Below are positions 1-10,577 of a stretch of 64,000 nucleotides of DNA, piece by piece (positions within the stretch are counted from its first letter, which is position 1; every line of letters starts with the position of its first letter). The DNA lies in contig NC_072470.1 of NCBI RefSeq assembly GCF_027596085.1, positions 4,109,688 to 4,173,687 of the forward strand, in the 5' to 3' direction. The stretch comes from Anoplopoma fimbria (taxonomy: Eukaryota; Chordata; Actinopteri; Perciformes; Anoplopomatidae). Below the pieces are notes generated by a model. The model did no database searches and was not told the DNA's origin. It saw only the letters and a program-made list of their open reading frames with translations. The position numbers were made by a program, and so were the translations under genes.

Positions 1-182
1 TAAACAGGTTGAGAAGTCAGCTTCAATGTCCATGTCTATTACAGACCATCATTTATAATTTCACGAGTTTTTAAGACGTTCATAACAAAGCTAAAGAGCC
101 CACTGAATTTAAATTGTTTGCTTTTGATATTCAACAACATTAAACACAAGGCAGCAGATAATATTGAGAAGAAGTATCCTAC

Positions 183-1978
183 CTCAGAGCTTCAGCACGG
201 AGAAGACGTTCTTTCAGTTGGTCTGTGTGACGTTCCTCTTCTTCACCGACCTGAAGACTCCACCATGGACCGTGTAAACACCAGTCAACTCTATAAGATG
301 AAACAGAAAATAAATAGTCATCAGAATTTATATTTGCATTCATTTCAAATATAAACAACCATTAATGAAATGTGGGATTTAACACTGATACATTTTAATT
401 TCGTTGTTTTTTCAGAGTCAAGTTTTTCAACCTGTTTATTGAATCATTACTTTATTAAAAAGAAATTAGAAATATCTTTTTACCTAAATTAAAAACAATA
501 ATATGTACGCACTACTATGACTATTTTCACTTTTTTTCGACATACTATACTATGACTTTTTGGTCACTTTTTTCAACATACTATATTATGACATTTTTAA
601 TTTATTTCGACATACTATACTATACTATGACATTTAGCTAATATATTAAGACTCTCCTTCTTCAGTGACAGATCTGGATTTATAAAGAGTCTATGCATCA
701 GATTTCATGCAAGATGGATCAAAACCTTTTAAAGAAAACACAGGTAGGTATATTGATGATGTCATCACAATGGGACAGGTGTGATGGTGACATGGATTAC
801 ATTGTTAAAGAGAATTACTTTTATTTATGACATACTATACTATGACTTTGACATTATTAGATAGATGTATAAGATATACTATCATTGTTTTAATGTTTTA
901 ATAGTTACTTGCATTGAATTACATTTAGGGCCCTTTAGGTCACAAAATAACTTCCAATAATTAAATGGAGATCTTCACTGTCTGTCAGTCCATTAATATG
1001 GCTACAAGATGACAAATAATAAAATAAAATAAAATAAAATATATATAAAACATTCATGTCAAGGTGGTCAAGTGATTTTGAGAAATACTATGTGTGTCCC
1101 CTGGTTTCATTCTACACAATCTACTATGAATTAAAAAAGGCTAAAATACCAGATAAATATGAATACATTGATTTACTGCTGATTACTGACTTGGTCTCGG
1201 AGGCGGCTGAGCAGCTTCTGATGAGCCTCCCTGTGTTTCTCCAGCTGCTCCTCCAACCTTTTCTGGAGGATGGAGACACAAAAATCCACATTACAGCCAG
1301 ACAATCGTTCATATATGAAAAGCATGTTTCACATGTGTTTTCAGATGGAATTTTTTTTCAGGTCAACCTCTCCTCACCTTGATGTCCTCGTCTCCATTCA
1401 GTCTGCTGCTCCTCGTCCAACACCTTGTGTCTTCACTCTGAGAACCAACAAAGAAGACAAATGAGCTCCTTAAATGGGCTGTGATGTCAGCTTCAGGTAT
1501 TCTGAAACTGCACATTAGAGACAATGATATTCTTGTGAAGTGTAAATAAAATGTCTATTAAAGAGCATATTCTATAATTGTATGAAATTAAGAAGTTCAG
1601 TTCAGTTAAAAAAAATATGCTTTCAATATTCAACATCATTAAACAAAGCAGCTGACAATGAGAAAAGATATCCTACCTCAGAGCTTCCGCACAGAGAAGA
1701 TGTTCCTTCAGTTGTCTGTTTAACATTCCTCTTCTTCCCAGATGTCATTCATTGAGGCTGCATATCTACAAGTGTGTGACAAATAAAAACATCTTTCTTA
1801 ATACGAAACACATCTGACAGTAAAAACACAGTAAAAATCATACAACAATAATAAACATGCAGAAATGATATCTATATTAATAGTAAGCATTAACACTGTA
1901 AAGTGGAGAATTGCATAATGTTCATGAATAAAACAATAAGAACAAACCTGAGACTCTTTCAAAGTTCACAGGAGCCAT
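183..1978 (-). other. Remnant exons of an unidentified coiled-coil gene
   Basis: Several exon-like pieces lie on the minus strand. At 1948-1978 an ATG opens ten codons (MAPVNFERVS plus one base) and ends at a GT donor. At 1191-1262 a 72-nt piece between an AG acceptor and a GTCAGT donor encodes a heptad-rich helix (RLEEQLEKHREAHQKLL). At 183-250 a 68-nt piece encodes an acidic and basic helix (EEEERHTDQLKERLL) followed by a GTAGGA donor. The stretch at 1617-1790 is a diverged duplicate of 118-340, and its matching exon (about 1677-1757) meets a stop codon. I do not recognise the gene. The helix resembles kinesin-1 or GTPase coiled coils only in a general way. It may be a decayed copy, or the 5' part of a gene continuing off the left edge. 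Confidence 0.35.
536..849. repeat. Imperfect CATACTATACTATGAC repeats
   Basis: The motif CATACTATACTATGAC and close variants recur at about 538-555, 577-593, 610-632 and 826-846, separated by T-rich spacers. It is a degenerate tandem array of a simple AT-rich unit, with no coding content. Confidence 0.55.
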
Positions 1979-2648
1979 GTTAACACCAGTCAACCTGCAG
2001 CCATCTAGAAGATGAGACAGAAAATAGATAAAGTCACAATTTGGAGTTGCAATAATTTCACGTTCAACCAATCTTATTGTATATTGTGTATATGTACGCC
2101 TATAAATTAAAGTTTTTATTTATCTTGTCAATATCTTTTTTTACATTAATCCTCCTGCTTTAACTTTTTTATATGTTTAAGCCTTTGATTTGTTTTTCAT
2201 TGTTAAAAAAAATATAATTTTAAATTCCTCCGTAAATAACCAAATATTTGGGCTTTTAATTAAAACATTAATAAATAAAAAATGTAAAGTCAAAAACACA
2301 TTTAATTTAAGGCCTATGGGGAAAATAAAGAAAATAAATATCAATGTATATATTTTCTGATTTCAGAAGATTGAAAGACGTTTTTTTTTTACCTCCAGTC
2401 CTTCTCCTTTTACTCCTCTTCCTCTATATCTCTTCATCTGTGAAATACATATATGCAAAATATGCCAAGCAGCTCTATGCAATATCATACCAATAAATAC
2501 TCGGTTAGTAAATGTGAATTAACTAAACAAACTGTCCCTTTATATCCCTTCATCACCATCATGAACATATCTATCACATATATGTATAGTTACATTTACA
2601 TGCATAACAATCCTCAGGGTGTATAACAGTATATAATAAATATGTATA

Positions 2649-4103
2649 TGTGACGGTTCCCTGTATGTTGTGTCTTCCATTTGTTTCTAGGACTGGGGAG
2701 CAGAGACCTACTTAATTGGTCATTAGGAGTGATTGGCGTGCACCTGGGCCCGGGTGCCAACGCCCTATAAGAGTCTGCTTCCCCAGTCCTTCCGGGGCTG
2801 TTCTTTTCAGCTCCATAGCCATGCACACCTTTCAACACTTATGTTGAAACAACACACACACCTATAATCCACTCATGCATACACACTCCACACTACGGAC
2901 TTACTGACTTCCACATCCCATACTTTTATTATAATTTGAGCACTTGGATTGGTTTGGTTTGATTAAATACTTATTTTCAGTGGCGTGCACACATAGACAC
3001 TAGGTGGTGCTAACGCACCAGGACTTTTGCCCTTTATCAACGAAAATGCCCTTTTGAAACTTTTTTTTTTATTATTATTTTTTTTTTATATTATTAACAT
3101 TTTACTGAGGCCGGTTTTGAAATGATCTTTTAAAAACCTAAGCGATTAAAAACGACTGAAACAATGCCCAAAAATGAGCCACGTCCCCCTTGCACAGACC
3201 AGACTCAATTCTCTTCCTTTGTCACGTGCACTCGCGCTGGCACGCGCAGGGCACCACATGCGCTTCAGTAAACAGAAGCGTCTCCAGCATAGCAGGCACG
3301 GTCGCAGACAGGCATCTTCTCCCGTGTTCCCACCAGCCAGGTAACATACAGATCAAGTAAAATCGTATAGTTTGCCCTCTAAGCCCAACGTGTAGCCTAA
3401 TCATTTTGTTGTGCAGTAAAATGTCTCATACAGCAACAAACAACTAAGCATTTTTAGCCGACTGGTCACCTGATAAAGTTTTACGCTGTATAGCCCAATG
3501 ACAGATAACGCAAGGACGACCATAGGCTTATTAGGCTACAAATTATTTCGGTAGAGTTTGCAATTGCAAATCTGCAAATGTGTTAGGACGAACGTTTTCT
3601 GTTGTATAGGTTTTGTCAGGCAACATAAATTAACACATTTATTTGTGGCAAAAAAAACCGGGAAGTTCCTCATGTGAAAAATGCCCATCTGTAGGCCTAT
3701 TCAATGACAACAGTTAGCAGCTAACTCCTTCTTCTCGTACTTTTTGGTCTCTTTGTTAATTGTATATTGATTTTGATTTACTAATTGCAGCACAATGCCA
3801 AGAAAAGAGAGGCTGAAAAAAGAACGAATAAAAGAGCTACAGCAGGCAGCACAGGGTGACTTTTTTCTATAGGAAACTCACGTGTAGAGAATGATACAAA
3901 TAAAAGTAAAATTTCATTCAACATGTGCGTGTAACTTTTTTATAATAAGGTGTTCCGCGTGTGCTAAAAAGTGCCCTTCCCTTCCCCCCTGAGCACCTGC
4001 CCCCCAAAATGTCTGTGCACGCCACTGCTTATTTTGATTGGGAAACTGTTGTCTCCCGTCTTTTTGTTGTGTAGCCTGGCGCCCCTAGGCCAGGTGCGTA
4101 ACA
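2649..4103 (+). repeat. 5' LTR of element 1, split by a hAT insertion
   Basis: Bases 2649-2977 and 4036-4103 together give 397 bp, matching the 3' LTR at 8313-8709 with no difference seen by eye. The gap holds a hAT-type transposon plus one copy of its 8-bp target duplication. A CCTATAAGAG TATA-like box lies near 2765. The intact 3' LTR is in effect the empty-site allele. Confidence 0.9.
2978..4027. mobile_element. hAT-type DNA transposon, 1,050 bp, nested in the 5' LTR
   Basis: The element starts CAGTGGCGTGCACA and ends with its exact inverse TGTGCACGCCACTG, a 14-bp terminal inverted repeat. It is flanked by CTTATTTT at 2970-2977 and again at 4028-4035, an 8-bp target duplication as hAT elements make. 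The 3' LTR of the host element carries only one CTTATTTT, which proves the insertion boundaries. At 1,050 bp it is too short for a full transposase. An ATG near 3795 opens a short basic stretch (MPRKERLKKERIKEL) that could be a leftover transposase exon. It is probably non-autonomous. Confidence 0.9.
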
Positions 4104-4875
4104 AAATGGGGGCTCGTCCAGGATTTGTTTGTACAGTGAGTTTGGAGCGTCAATTTAGTCTCCCTCCTGTATTGGATTTGTGAATGGAGTGACGTTAGTT
4201 GGGAATCTTTCCGGGAGGTTCCGTCGTTCCATTGTTTGGTCAACAGTCCGGTGAGTAGACAAAGCAATGTTACAGGCTTGTTATTCGGACTTTGGGGAGA
4301 TGCAGTTAATTGTTATGAGTTGAATTAATCTGTTTAAATTTGAGTTAATTTGATTAGGTTTGGTTATTTCAGTACAGTACGGTAGCTGTTTGGTTCATTT
4401 TGTGCGGTTGGAGAGTTGTTTATTTCTGGTAGTTGTGCAGCTAAGTAAACGTCATTTGGGACGTCAAAAGTTGCCTGGCTGGTTTTTTATTTTTTTTTGT
4501 ATTTGTTTGATACGAGTGTCCCTGGTAGGTGCGCTTAGCTGCCTGGGTAAAATAGCTCGTTGGTTTAGGCCGGGGGGTGGCTAGGTGCGTCAGGTGCGGC
4601 AGTAGCGAGAAGTTCGTACTGAATATCTCGACTCGGGGGGCACGGCTAAGGGGGGCATGCGGGTCGCCAGTTATTGGTTGCCTTTCCTCCCCTTTGGTAT
4701 GAGCTAGGCCTTTGCGGTGGCCTTCAGTGCGTAGAAATCCTCCGCAACCGGCACACGAAGAGGGTGGAGTTAGCTGGGGTTTATATAGGCTAGGGGGACA
4801 CTTGTATTGTATTTTGTTTGTTTGTTTTTGTTTGGTTTGCCAGCGAGGAGGCTCTTAAAGCGCACAATACCCAGG
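4104..4875 (+). other. Element 1 leader (5' UTR)
   Basis: About 770 bp between the LTR end and the likely gag ATG. No open frame of note. It is G- and T-rich and would carry the RNA leader and packaging signals, which I cannot define from sequence. Confidence 0.6.
4107..4119 (+). promoter_or_regulatory. Primer-binding site, tRNA-Pro type
   Basis: TGGGGGCTCGTCC lies three bases after the 5' LTR end. It is the complement of the CCA tail and acceptor stem of eukaryotic tRNA-Pro. The match continues with one mismatch to about 4127 (aGGATTTG), after which it stops, as is normal for a tRNA-primed LTR element. Confidence 0.85.
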
Positions 4876-6103
4876 ATGGTGACAGTGGATGACGTTGTTC
4901 AGTCTCCCTCGGTGGAGCTCTTAAATCAATGCACCAAAGACCAATTGCTGAACATTGCAGATCGTTTTGGATTGAAAATTGAAGCTAGTGATAGAAGGTT
5001 AAAGGAGACATTGTTGGAAGTCTTGAAAAGAGAGCTAGGTGGTATAGCGGTTTCAACTGAGGAACGGGATAAGAAAGAGGAGGCGTCTCTTTCTCCCGCA
5101 GTAGGTGCCGCAATGGCGGTGCCTTCACCAGCAGCTATGTCAGGGTTGACGTTCGACCAACAAAAAGAATTAATCATTTTGCAAGCTAAAGTACAAACTG
5201 ATCGGGACCACCAACAAAGAGAATTAATCATTTTGCAAGCGAAATTACAAACTGATCAGGAACAACTTAGGCTAGATAGTGAGTATGCTATTGAAAAAAT
5301 GAAACAGCAGACAGAACAGGCTAAGTTGCAGGTAGAGCAAAATAGATTGGACTTGATAGGGGATGGTAAGATTTCAGCGGCTGCACAAGTGTTTTCAGAA
5401 CCTGCAGAACGGTCTGCAGGGGGTTTGACATTAGTGGCAATCTACGTCTGGTGCCCAAGTTTTCCGAACGTGATCCTGAGGCATTCTTTGCCATGTTTGA
5501 GAGGGTGGCAGATGTGCGTAAATGGCCTGACTCGGCGCGCACATTGATGCTGCAGTGCGTCTTAACAGGCAGGGCGCAAGAGGTTTTTTCGGCTATGAAT
5601 GCGGCTGACAGTCAAGAGTATGCCCGTGTTAAGGCGGTGGTACTGAAGTCATACGAGCTCGTTCCTGAGGCGTATAGGCAGCGGTTTCGATTTTGGAAGA
5701 AACATGACAGACAAAGTCATTTGGAATTTGCACGTGATTTGACGACGAGCTTTAACCGCTGGTGTAACGCCTCGGAGGTGGAAGATTTCGAAGGCTTACA
5801 AGATTTGATGATTTTGGAGCAGTTCAAAGATTCTGTTCCAGCTCGTGTGGCAACATATATCAGTGAGCAGAAAGCACGCAACGCAGCAGATGCGGCGGCG
5901 CTCGCAGATGACTTTGTCTTAACGCACCGTGGAGAGTTTAGAGCGGGCGGTGGCAATTATGTTGCTGCCAGTGAGTCGCATGGCCGATTTAATAAACCTC
6001 TGCCTGTCGATTCCAGAGCTAACGCCAACAACAGTAGGGATGTGCGTGACTCGGGAAGGTTTGCCATCACTGTAACAAATGGGGGCACTGGAAAAAAGAT
6101 TGC
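4876..6103 (+). pseudogene. gag: gag of element 1 (coiled coil, SCAN-like region, zinc knuckle), two frame breaks
   Basis: The likely start is ATG 4876 (MVTVDDVVQ). The N-terminal part has a heptad-like coiled coil with an internal duplication (ELIILQAK appears twice, about 5165-5250). A SCAN-like capsid region with FSERDPEAFFAMFERV and ELVPEAYRQRFRFWKK follows in another frame. A perfect CCHC zinc knuckle (C-HH-C-NKWG-H-WKKD-C) is at 6062-6103, in the pol frame. The frame shifts by one base at the G run 5419-5423 and again at the GGG at 6053-6055. Adding one G at each place would give one continuous gag-pol frame. The first break lies inside gag, before the capsid region, so programmed frameshifting is unlikely. 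Mutation or homopolymer miscalls fit better. Confidence 0.8.
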
Positions 6104-8098
6104 TTCTTGTTAAATTCCCCTAAGGCAGGTCATTGGGAACCAAAAGGGGTTGCTACGGCAGCTCCAGTTCGTCCGGTGTCCACTTGTGTTACACCTACTT
6201 TCGGTTCAAATGAGGATACATCGGTTGTAGCTCTGAATTCTTACCGTCCATTTATCATGCAGGGGACTGTGTCTTTGGTGCAGGGTGGGGAAGAAGTACC
6301 GGTAACTATTTTGAGGGACACTGGGGCTTTTGATTCATTCATTCAAGCTGGTGTTCTCCCTTTGACTAATGTTTCTGACACTGGTGATAAGGTTCCTATC
6401 CGGGGCATAGACATGAATATTTTGTTGGTTCCCTTGCATAATGTTGTCCTAAAATGTGAACTGTTCCAGGGAGAAGCAAAGCTCGCTGTGCGCCCAGCAC
6501 TGCCTATTCCGGGTGTGACGCTGATCCTCGGCAACGACCTGGTGGGTGCTAAGGTCTGGGCTGGGGTCCCGCCGCCGCCGGCAGTGGTGACCTCTGTTCC
6601 CTTGGTGACGGAGGAAGCTGATGAATGTGAACATGACTTCCCAGAGGTTTTTACAGCGTGTGCGGTGACCCGTGCAATGGCTAAGTTAAAAGAGAAATCT
6701 CATTTAAATGATTCAATTAAGACAAAAGTATCTGAAAAGTTTTCGATACCTCTTTCTGATTTTCCATTGTCCATAACCCGTTCAGATCTGGTTGCGGAAC
6801 AGCAGGCTGATGCCTATCTGAAGGAGATATTTCCATTGGTACGGCCAGAGGAGGAGCTGTTTGACAGTGCTTGTGGGTATTTTCTGCAGGACTCATTGTT
6901 GGTGAGAAAATGGCTGTCACATAAAGGAAGGTTTGTGGGTGAACCAGTGTTCCAAATTGTGTTGCCAGAGAAACTTCGCCAGTCAGTGTTAAAAGTAGCG
7001 CATAATGAATCTGGACATGCTGGTGTGAGAAAAACTTACGATAGACTACTTAGGCATTTCTTTTGGCCTCGTATGAAGAGAGATGTGTCAGCATTTATCA
7101 AAACTTGTCATACATGCCAGTTAACTGACAAGCCTAATCAAAAGTTGAAACCAGCACCATTGTATCCCATTCCGGCCATTAGCCAGCCGTTTGAACATTT
7201 GATAATAGACTGTGTAGGTCCTCTACCTCCTTCAAAATCTGGAGCGGTGTATTTGTTAACAGTAATGTGCCAGGCAACTCGCTATCCGGCTGCGTATCCT
7301 CTGCGTACTATTACCACTAGGTCAGTTGTGCGTGCCCTTTCTCAATTTATTTCTATTTTTGGGATTCCTAAGGTCATCCAATCTGATAAGGGATCCAATT
7401 TCTGTTCTCATATGTTTTCCCAGGTTCTGAAGCAGTTGCGTGTGCACCACAATCAAAGCTCTGCATACCATGCACAGAGTCAGGGGGCTTTGGAACGATT
7501 ACACCAAACGACAAAGAAAGAACTCATGCGTTACCTTGGTCTGATAGGTTACTATCGTAGTTTCTGTAGGAATTTTTCGACAGTTGTGGCGCCTCTCACT
7601 AACCTGCTGAAGGCTAAGGAACAGTTTGTCTGGTCATCCGCTTGCCAAGAAGCATTTGAGCAGGCTAAAAAGCTCTTGTGTACTGCTCCGGTTCTTGCAG
7701 CTCCCCGCTTAGACAGGCCATTCACAGTCTACACTGATGCTAGTCATGTGGGGGCGGGGGCCGTTCTAATGCAAGAGGACAACCTGGGCATAGATAAACC
7801 TGTTAGCTTCTATTCTAAGAAATTCAACTCTTACCAGCTAAATTACTCTGTCATTGAAAAGGAAGCATTGGCTTTGATTTTAGCTCTGCAACATTTTGAT
7901 GTTTATGTTGGCGGTAGTACCCCCCTGGTTATTTATACAGACCATAACCCTCTGACTTTTTTACATTCTTTGCAGTGTCCAAACCAGAGATTGATAAGAT
8001 GGTCACTGTTCCTGCAATCCTATGCCCTGGACATTCGTCATGTTAAAGGGGCGGAGAACGTGGTGGCCGATGCGCTGTCACGGGCTCCTCATGACTGA
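6104..8098 (+). pseudogene. pol: pol of element 1: protease, integrase core, then truncated RT joined to RNase H
   Basis: One frame stays open to the TGA at 8096-8098. In order it shows an aspartic protease with the LRDTGAFDSF active site (about 6310-6345); the integrase zinc-binding HHCC region (His near 7001, CHTC near 7105); and an integrase core with DD35E residues at Asp 7208, Asp 7385 and Glu 7493. Just after GALERLHQ the frame passes into the reverse transcriptase thumb motif YLGLIGYYRSFCRNFS, then RNase H (YTDASHVGAGAVL, EKEALALILAL, YTDHNPLTF) and the DALSR end. The integrase C-terminus and the RT palm with its catalytic Asp pair are absent. The fusion is in frame and cannot supply reverse transcription. 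Confidence 0.85.
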
Positions 8099-8301
8099 GG
8101 TCCGGTCTCCGTTGGTCCTTTTTGCCTCTGTCTGTCTTGCACCCCTTAAAGTGCTTCCGTGGTACCGGTTGCTGGGGTGGAGGCCTGTGACAGTGGGCAG
8201 GCGGCCATTGGAGTAGAGGTTGGGTATGATAGAGAGTAGATAGTATATATTTATCTAATGTTAAATGGGTTGCCGGTGATCCCTTTGGGACTCCGTCTTT
8301 A

Positions 8302-8312
8302 TGGGGGGGGGG
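8302..8312 (+). promoter_or_regulatory. Polypurine tract of element 1
   Basis: A run of A and G (mostly G) directly abuts the first T of the 3' LTR, where plus-strand DNA synthesis is normally primed. Confidence 0.75.
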
Positions 8313-8709
8313 TGTGACGGTTCCCTGTATGTTGTGTCTTCCATTTGTTTCTAGGACTGGGGAGCAGAGACCTACTTAATTGGTCATTAGGAGTGATTGG
8401 CGTGCACCTGGGCCCGGGTGCCAACGCCCTATAAGAGTCTGCTTCCCCAGTCCTTCCGGGGCTGTTCTTTTCAGCTCCATAGCCATGCACACCTTTCAAC
8501 ACTTATGTTGAAACAACACACACACCTATAATCCACTCATGCATACACACTCCACACTACGGACTTACTGACTTCCACATCCCATACTTTTATTATAATT
8601 TGAGCACTTGGATTGGTTTGGTTTGATTAAATACTTATTTTGATTGGGAAACTGTTGTCTCCCGTCTTTTTGTTGTGTAGCCTGGCGCCCCTAGGCCAGG
8701 TGCGTAACA
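8313..8709 (+). repeat. 3' LTR of element 1
   Basis: Complete 397-bp LTR starting TGTGACGG and ending GTAACA, the uninterrupted counterpart of the split 5' LTR. The two agree at every position I compared by eye. Confidence 0.9.
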
Positions 8710-9223
8710 ATATATTATAAATGTGAAAGCAGCGTTTTTATGTTGCATATATTCACAGCTACATAAAAATGCTGCTTTCAGATATAATAAATCCTATAAT
8801 AGAGAATAGTGTAGCACTGACAGGGAGATCCCTCTGTGTCTTATAAATTATATTGTTTATTATGGTAATATATAACAGGCCAGTCTGTATATTTTTTACC
8901 ACCGTGAAGAAAGTTTCGATATATTTATTTATTTGTGTTGCACTAGTTTTGTAGTATTTACACTTTTTTGTGCTTTGGGGACTTTTTTTTCTCCACACGT
9001 TTGTGTTAACAGGACGTGATTATGATTTTTAAATACTTTAAATTTATTTGTATTTTAAATTTGTGAAATGTTTGATAATCATGGTCAGGCCTGGTCAGTA
9101 TTTAAATGAGAGCGTTAGCTTTTTCACTTCTCTTAACAAACAGCAGAGGGCTCTGCTGCTCCACTTGAGACAGAGTTTTGAATAACATTTGCAAACGATA
9201 GGCGAAAGAAAAGAGTAAAATAG
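8710..9223. other. AT-rich intergenic stretch
   Basis: Lies between element 1 and the 3' end of the etv5-like gene. No coding frame or recognisable repeat was seen. Confidence 0.4.
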
Positions 9224-10577
9224 TTTATTGTATCAGTAAAGATCAACAGAAGGCACACGTACAGTATCTGAGGAGGGTAGACGTCACACCAGTGTCAGTA
9301 TCTCTCTCCAGCCTCCATCACACACCACCTCCTCCACTCAAACCACCACGTGATCATAAAGCAAAACATACACTTACAGCCACTTTCTATCTGCAGGACT
9401 GTAAGTCATCCATCTGGGAGAGGCTGGAAAGGATGCAATACATTAGCAGGCTAAACTTTGCAGCTCATAGTACAACGTCAAGCAAATGCAGCCTTTTGCA
9501 AAAATATATTCATATATAATTATACACCTTTTCTACACATTGAAGCAAATCAACTATACAAAATGCAGAAAACTATCTCGGTACAATAACTGGTGAGCCG
9601 GTTGTAAGAAAGTCCATGCTTATTATTAGCATCTTAGTGGCGGTATTACAGAAAAATAGTAGCAGTACCTTTGTCATAAAACAGTTTAGGAAAAAATTAC
9701 AAGTCCATATAATGCCAAAAATATTAGCTTTGAAACAAGTACACAAAAGACATTTCAATATACATGTTTATAGGAGGATTATAACATCTGGAAAATACAG
9801 GAGTGTCCCTTTCGAGCAGTATAAGGTTTACCAAAGGAAAACAATGAGAACTAATTTAATTAGTAAAGGAGTGCCCGTGGTTTGAAGATACTTTTTGGTT
9901 GAAATCCCAGAGTTCACGTACGCAAGGACTACAGCGACGGCCGTGCTACAAAACTACAACCGAGCAGGTTGTAGGGTCACTGTGACAGGCAAGAAACATC
10001 TGAGCATAAAATTGGAATATTGAAAAAAAAAAAAACTGTACGACACGTAAAATTTTAGCATTATACTTGAACTAGTGAATTATAATATCATCTGTATCTC
10101 AAAATGTTATGGCCTTTTCCAGTCATATTATGACAATTTTTTCCTCCTCAAACTATTGACTTCTAAAGTATTATAACAGTTTCCCACACAATTTCAACCT
10201 TATCTTGAAATACCGTTAAGTAATATTACTACTTTATCTCAAAATATATCAACTTTACACCTTTTTGTGTAAACAGTGACCCTAACCCATCAATGACAAC
10301 GAAACCAAATCAGAACAACGATAGTTTTGGACAAATAATAGTATTTTTGCTGAGGGAGTGAGGCGGTGATGGTCTCAGAGATTTCAGATTTTCAGTCTGA
10401 CCAATATATTTGCGACAACTAATTTTGGCCATAAGAGAAGTTTAGTCTCTGATGATTTCTTCTTGCCTGTGACAAACATAACGTGGGTATACATGTTGAA
10501 AATCTCAAACACTGCTCAGTATTCAGGTTCCTCCGGTAAAATATCTCACGTTTCCTGCTGGTGTCAGGCTGTGGAGT
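9224..10577 (-). other. etv5: Probable 3' UTR of the etv5-like gene
   Basis: Runs from the TAG stop to an AATAAA signal on the minus strand (9224-9229). The length suits an ETS-factor 3' UTR. The end is inferred only from the first strong signal in an AT-rich stretch. Confidence 0.45.

Larger units (their letters stand above)
2649..8709 (+). mobile_element. Element 1: Gmr1-like Ty3/Gypsy LTR retrotransposon, internally deleted
   Basis: Two direct LTRs of 397 bp (2649-4103 with an insertion inside, and 8313-8709) begin TGTGACGG and end GTAACA. A tRNA-Pro type primer-binding site follows the 5' LTR, and a G-run polypurine tract precedes the 3' LTR. Between them are gag with a zinc knuckle, an aspartic protease, an integrase, and then the end of reverse transcriptase with RNase H. 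Integrase lies before reverse transcriptase, the order described for Gmr1-like elements of fish and other deuterostomes. Most of reverse transcriptase and the integrase C-terminus are missing, so the copy cannot be autonomous. The LTRs look identical by eye, which implies recent insertion. The flanks are AT-rich (GTATA left, ATATA right), so the target duplication is uncertain. Confidence 0.9.

Noticed and set aside
5410..5430. Programmed -1 frameshift in gag
   Set aside because: The shift is in the middle of gag, before the capsid-like region, and the bases in frame do not form a standard slippery heptamer. A missing G explains it more simply.
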